Program-made: the position numbers and the translations under genes
Assembly (NCBI GenBank): GCA_965215055.1
Contig: OZ244046.1
Coordinates: forward strand, 248,001-312,000
Reading direction: 5' to 3'
Length of the DNA: 64,000 nucleotides
Source of the DNA: G965215055 sp965215055
Lineage (GTDB): Bacteria; Pseudomonadota; Gammaproteobacteria; UBA4575
In this document: in pieces, positions 60,890-64,000 of the stretch
How the letters are laid out: each line of letters opens with the position of its first letter
How positions within the stretch are numbered: the stretch's first letter is position 1
Notes under the pieces: model-generated
The model's input: only the letters and a program-made list of their open reading frames with translations
Database searches by the model: none
Told to the model about the DNA's origin: nothing

Positions 60890-61831
60890 TTAACCATCCG
60901 ATTCTAAAAGCTCTAGAAAACCTTTCAAGTCATCCTCCAACGGAGCCATGATATCGTACCTTTTACCACCCTCAAGGCATTGAAACGAGATATTTGAAGC
61001 ATGCAGGAACATGCGCTTTAATCCCATTCTTTTACATTCCCGGTTCAACGTAAAGTCCCCGTACTTCTGATCACCAGCTATCGGATAGCCGATTTGAGAG
61101 GCGTGTATGCGAATTTGATGCATGCGCCCGGTGCCTGGCTGAATGCGCATCAGCGAGAATCTTCGATATACCCTGTCAGGCGTAAATTTTGTAGTGGCTG
61201 CCTTCAAGCCGTCATGGTTCTCGCTTTTGATCGGGGGCCTGGAAGATTTGACCTTACCCTTTAACGGGGTATTTACGGTTTTCTCTCCAAGCTCCCACTT
61301 GCCTTTTACCAACGCCAGGTATGTTTTTTGTATCTTGCGAGTTCGCAGCAACTCGTGCAGTTGATCCAGCATGCCTTTATTTTTTGCAATCAGCAGACAG
61401 CCGCTGGTCTCACGGTCCAACCTGTGCACCAACTCCAGGTAGGGTGCAGTCGGCCGCAACACCCTTAAAGCCTCGATTACACCATAGACCACCCGGGTAC
61501 CGGAATGAACTGCAATTCCAGCAGGTTTATCAAGCACCAGGACTGATTCATCTTCATACAGGATTGAAGATTCGATTCGAGCCTGGATGTAGCTTGAAAG
61601 ATCCGGCTTTTTATCTGGCTTCCAGGGCAGGCGTATATTTGGAATCAGCACCTTGTCTTCAGCCTGTAGCCGATAAGTCTGCTTTACACGCTTTCCATTG
61701 ACCCTGATTTTTCCCGTACGCAACAACCGATAAACCAGGCTCTTGGGGACACCTTTCAGACCGGTAAACAGGAAATTGTCAATTCGCTGACCACTTTTCT
61801 CAGTGGCGACAAGCTGTATAGAACTGCTCAT
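60890..61831 (-). CDS. rluC: 23S rRNA pseudouridine synthase RluC
   Basis: 313 aa. S4 RNA-binding N-terminus (RIDNFLFTGLKGVPKSLVYR), then catalytic Asp in HRLDRETSGCLLIAKN. The C-terminal GTGRMHQIRIHASQIGYPI completes the RluA-family fold. Makes pseudouridines at 955/2504/2580 in E. coli numbering. It diverges from rne, as in E. coli. Confidence 0.94.
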   Translation of the reverse strand: MSSSIQLVATEKSGQRIDNFLFTGLKGVPKSLVYRLLRTGKIRVNGKRVKQTYRLQAEDKVLIPNIRLPWKPDKKPDLSSYIQARIESSILYEDESVLVLDKPAGIAVHSGTRVVYGVIEALRVLRPTAPYLELVHRLDRETSGCLLIAKNKGMLDQLHELLRTRKIQKTYLALVKGKWELGEKTVNTPLKGKVKSSRPPIKSENHDGLKAATTKFTPDRVYRRFSLMRIQPGTGRMHQIRIHASQIGYPIAGDQKYGDFTLNRECKRMGLKRMFLHASNISFQCLEGGKRYDIMAPLEDDLKGFLELLESDG

Positions 61832-61900
61832 GTCGAATATTTGACCATCTTGCGTTTAATCATACGATTTTCCAAAACTGCGGAGCTATTACGGCCTGCC

Positions 61901-61929
61901 TTGTAAATTCTGCAATAATTGCGTATATT
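61901..61929 (+). promoter_or_regulatory. Candidate rne promoter
   Basis: TTGTAA (61901-61906), 17-bp spacer, TATATT (61924-61929). Initiation near 61937 would give a leader of about 310 nt, comparable with the long autoregulated leader of E. coli rne. Confidence 0.5.
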
Positions 61930-61991
61930 TCAGCGCATGGTGCCAAGTAGCAGTTTTTCATTCAACTTTGGCACAACTTGATTTCCCGTAC

Positions 61992-62027
61992 TTCACGACG
62001 CAGGACATACATTGCAAGCGTCGTGAA
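61992..62027 (+). promoter_or_regulatory. Stem-loop in rne leader
   Basis: TTCACGACGC (61992-62001) pairs perfectly with GCGTCGTGAA (62018-62027) across a 16-nt loop. It lies in the 412-bp gap between rluC and rne. RNase E is known to control its own mRNA through leader hairpins; whether this one does so is inference. Confidence 0.5.
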
Positions 62028-62243
62028 ATTGGCTTGGAAACACTTGTTTATCTGCTCGGCGGCTTAAGCAAGTGCAAGCCTGACAATATGAAACGATGAG
62101 TTTTTTAAGCATCACAATTCATTTTTCCTTCTTTTTTTCCTGTACGCCGTTGAAACATAGGCGTCTTATTTAAGTAAAGATCATGACGAGCAATCATTTG
62201 TAAAACAGGTTGAGAAGGACATCGATTATGGAACAAACTAAAC

Positions 62244-64000
62244 ATGAAACGAATTTTAATCAATGCCACACAGCAGGAAGAATTGCGTGTGGGTATGGTC
62301 GATGGACAGCGATTGTACGACCTGGACATCGAACTGCCATCCCGAAGTCAAAAGAAAGGTAACGTATACAAAGGTATCGTCACCCGCATAGAACCAAGCC
62401 TGGAAGCCGCCTTTATCAATTACGGCTCCAAGCGCCACGGATTTCTGCCGTTCAAGGAAATCGCGCGTAGCCACTCAGGCAAGACGGCAAGTAGCAACGA
62501 TGGCGAACGTGCGTCCATCAAAGACTTCCTGTCTGAAAAGCAACAAATCGTCGTGCAAGTCGAGCGTGAAGAGCGTGGTACCAAGGGTGCCGCATTAACC
62601 ACGTACATCAGCCTGGCAGGCCGCTACCTGGTTTTAATGCCCAATAGTCCACGTACCGGCGGAGTATCCCGCCGTATTGAAGGCGAAGAACGTGATGAAA
62701 TCAGGCGTACCCTGTCGCAACTTGAAATTCCGAAAGAAATGGGAGTCATTGTGCGTACCGCGGGCGTGGGTCGTTCCGCCGAAGAACTGCAATGGGACCT
62801 GGACTACCTGCAACAACTGAGCGCAGCAATCACGAAGGCTGCCGAATCTCAGGATGGTCCGTCTCTTCTCTATCAAGAAAGCAACGTTATTATCCGTACC
62901 TTGCGTGATCACTTGAGGGACGATATTGGCGAAATCATCATTGATGATGAAAGCGTGTACAACGACGCAAGAAAATTCGTCGAGCGGGTCATGCCTCACA
63001 ACCTTAAAAAGCTCAAGCTGTATAAAGACAACGTACCGTTATTCAACCGCTACCAGATCGAGGCTCAAATCGAATCCGCCTTTGATCGTGAAATCTCTTT
63101 ACCTTCGGGTGGGTCAATTACAGTTGATCACACCGAGGCGATGATCTCCATTGACGTCAATTCCGCCAAGGCAACCAAGGGAGCGAGTATTGAAGAAACG
63201 GCCTTGAACATCAACCTGGAAGCAGCGGATGAAATTGCGAGGCAACTGCGCCTGCGTGACCTGGGCGGACTGATAGTTATCGACTTCATCGACATGATGG
63301 CAAATAAAAACCAGCGTGAAGTTGAGAGTCACCTGCATAAAGCACTACAGATTGACCGTGCACGTGTTCAACTCGGGCGAATATCCCGGTTTGGCCTGCT
63401 TGAAATGTCGCGCCAGAGACTACGGCCTTCGTTACAGGAATCAAGCCAGATAGTATGTCCCCGCTGCACCGGCCATGGAACAATTCGCAGCATAGAATCG
63501 CTGGCGCTCGCCGTACTTCGTCTTATTGAAGAAAAAGCGATGAAAGAAAGAACCGGCAAAGTGGTTGCCAAGTTGCCCGTAGATGCAACCAGCTTTTTAC
63601 TGAACGAAAAACGCAGCAGCATCGCTGAAATTGAAGCAAGGCATGACGTTCAGCTCATTATCGTGCCCGACCCCAACCTGGAGACCCCTCACTTTGTCGT
63701 GGAACGTATTCGCGATGACGACAGGGAAATCAGCAGCAAATCCAGCTATGAACTGATCCCTCAGCAGGAAACTTTGACAAACCTGTCCAGGCCGCCTGTT
63801 GCTACGGCAGAACAGCCGGCAGTAAAGTCCATTCATCAAACTGCAACTTCAGCACCGGCTCCAAAAAAGCCGCCAATACTCAGCCGCTTGATTGCATGGT
63901 TAAAGGGGAGCGACAACCAGGCGAAACCAAGGCAGCGTCCCAGGCAAAGTCAGCCAAGGCGGCGTTCACGAGGCTATCGTGGCAAAAGCGACTATCGAGG
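62244..64000 (+). CDS. rne: Ribonuclease E, N-terminal catalytic part
   Basis: 585 codons seen, open at the window edge. MKRILINATQQEELRVGMVD opens the catalytic half. S1 domain with KGIVTRIEPSLEAAFINYG; DNase I-like region with the Mg-binding Asp in SIDVNSAKATKG and VIDFIDM; Zn-link CPRCTGHG (two Cys). After about residue 515 the protein becomes Pro/Gln/Arg-rich (RPRQSQPRRRSRGYRG), the start of the disordered scaffold half. Endonuclease for mRNA decay and rRNA/tRNA processing. Confidence 0.96.
   Translation, partial: MKRILINATQQEELRVGMVDGQRLYDLDIELPSRSQKKGNVYKGIVTRIEPSLEAAFINYGSKRHGFLPFKEIARSHSGKTASSNDGERASIKDFLSEKQQIVVQVEREERGTKGAALTTYISLAGRYLVLMPNSPRTGGVSRRIEGEERDEIRRTLSQLEIPKEMGVIVRTAGVGRSAEELQWDLDYLQQLSAAITKAAESQDGPSLLYQESNVIIRTLRDHLRDDIGEIIIDDESVYNDARKFVERVMPHNLKKLKLYKDNVPLFNRYQIEAQIESAFDREISLPSGGSITVDHTEAMISIDVNSAKATKGASIEETALNINLEAADEIARQLRLRDLGGLIVIDFIDMMANKNQREVESHLHKALQIDRARVQLGRISRFGLLEMSRQRLRPSLQESSQIVCPRCTGHGTIRSIESLALAVLRLIEEKAMKERTGKVVAKLPVDATSFLLNEKRSSIAEIEARHDVQLIIVPDPNLETPHFVVERIRDDDREISSKSSYELIPQQETLTNLSRPPVATAEQPAVKSIHQTATSAPAPKKPPILSRLIAWLKGSDNQAKPRQRPRQSQPRRRSRGYRGKSDYR

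Overview
The window comes from a gammaproteobacterium. The evidence is conserved gene order: sdhCDAB-sdhE-ygfX, nrdR-ribD-ribE-ribH-nusB-thiL-pgpA, maf/yceD-rpmF-plsX-fabH, and uvrC-pgsA-tRNA-Gly-Cys-Leu, which matches E. coli uvrC-pgsA-glyW-cysT-leuZ. A minus-strand tmRNA with tag ANDDNYALAA fits the same group. Two features point to lifestyle. The left edge carries tetrahydromethanopterin/methanofuran-type C1 genes (mfnB, DUF447, dihydropteroate-synthase-like). The 40.8-50.7 kb region is a sulfur-oxidation island. I read the organism as a sulfur-oxidising chemolithotroph with an archaeal-type C1 pathway; this is inference, and no species can be named.

Layout. 1-2.3 kb: C1-cofactor genes (minus). 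2.4-7.1 kb: recJ, prfB with its programmed frameshift, lysS and a small conserved gene. 7.1-8.2 kb: ygfZ (minus). 8.05-13.95 kb: a tandem duplication of a lipoprotein subtilase/beta-barrel gene plus a small I78-type protease-inhibitor lipoprotein gene. 14-18.8 kb: succinate dehydrogenase operon with its assembly factor, YgfX and a DUF1249 gene. 18.8-21 kb: formyltransferase, polysaccharide deacetylase, tmRNA (all minus). 21.1-33.6 kb: purL, histone-deacetylase-like gene, glyA, nrdR, riboflavin genes, nusB, thiL, pgpA, gltX and tRNA-Ala. 33.7-37 kb: transglutaminase / alpha-E / circularly permuted ATP-grasp triad (minus). 37.2-38.1 kb: an outer-membrane barrel gene.

38.15-40.05 kb is a mobile insertion cassette. 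It is bounded by about 34-bp inverted repeats and keeps only a stop-interrupted transposase start that resembles IS1595-family proteins. It carries a DNA methyltransferase-HNH fusion whose first codons run through a C17 tract, plus a small membrane protein. An orphan DUF2442 gene and tRNA-Glu follow.

The sulfur island contains dsrE2, fccAB (flavocytochrome c sulfide dehydrogenase) preceded by a NapC/NirT tetraheme gene, soxYZ and a YeeE/YedE thiosulfate-type transporter. Three methionine-rich exported proteins are interspersed: two share a CALCH haem-c site and one has a DUF302-like C-terminus. They look like a lineage-specific periplasmic family tied to sulfur oxidation and are the least-described part of the window. 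A two-gene glycosyltransferase unit (TIGR04282/TIGR04283 type), an ABC-2 transporter and fur follow.

53.6-64 kb is housekeeping: the tRNA cluster, pgsA, uvrC, fabH, plsX, rpmF, yceD, maf, sppA, rluC and the 5' part of rne with a long, partly structured leader. I saw no rRNA, CRISPR array, intact transposase or prophage.
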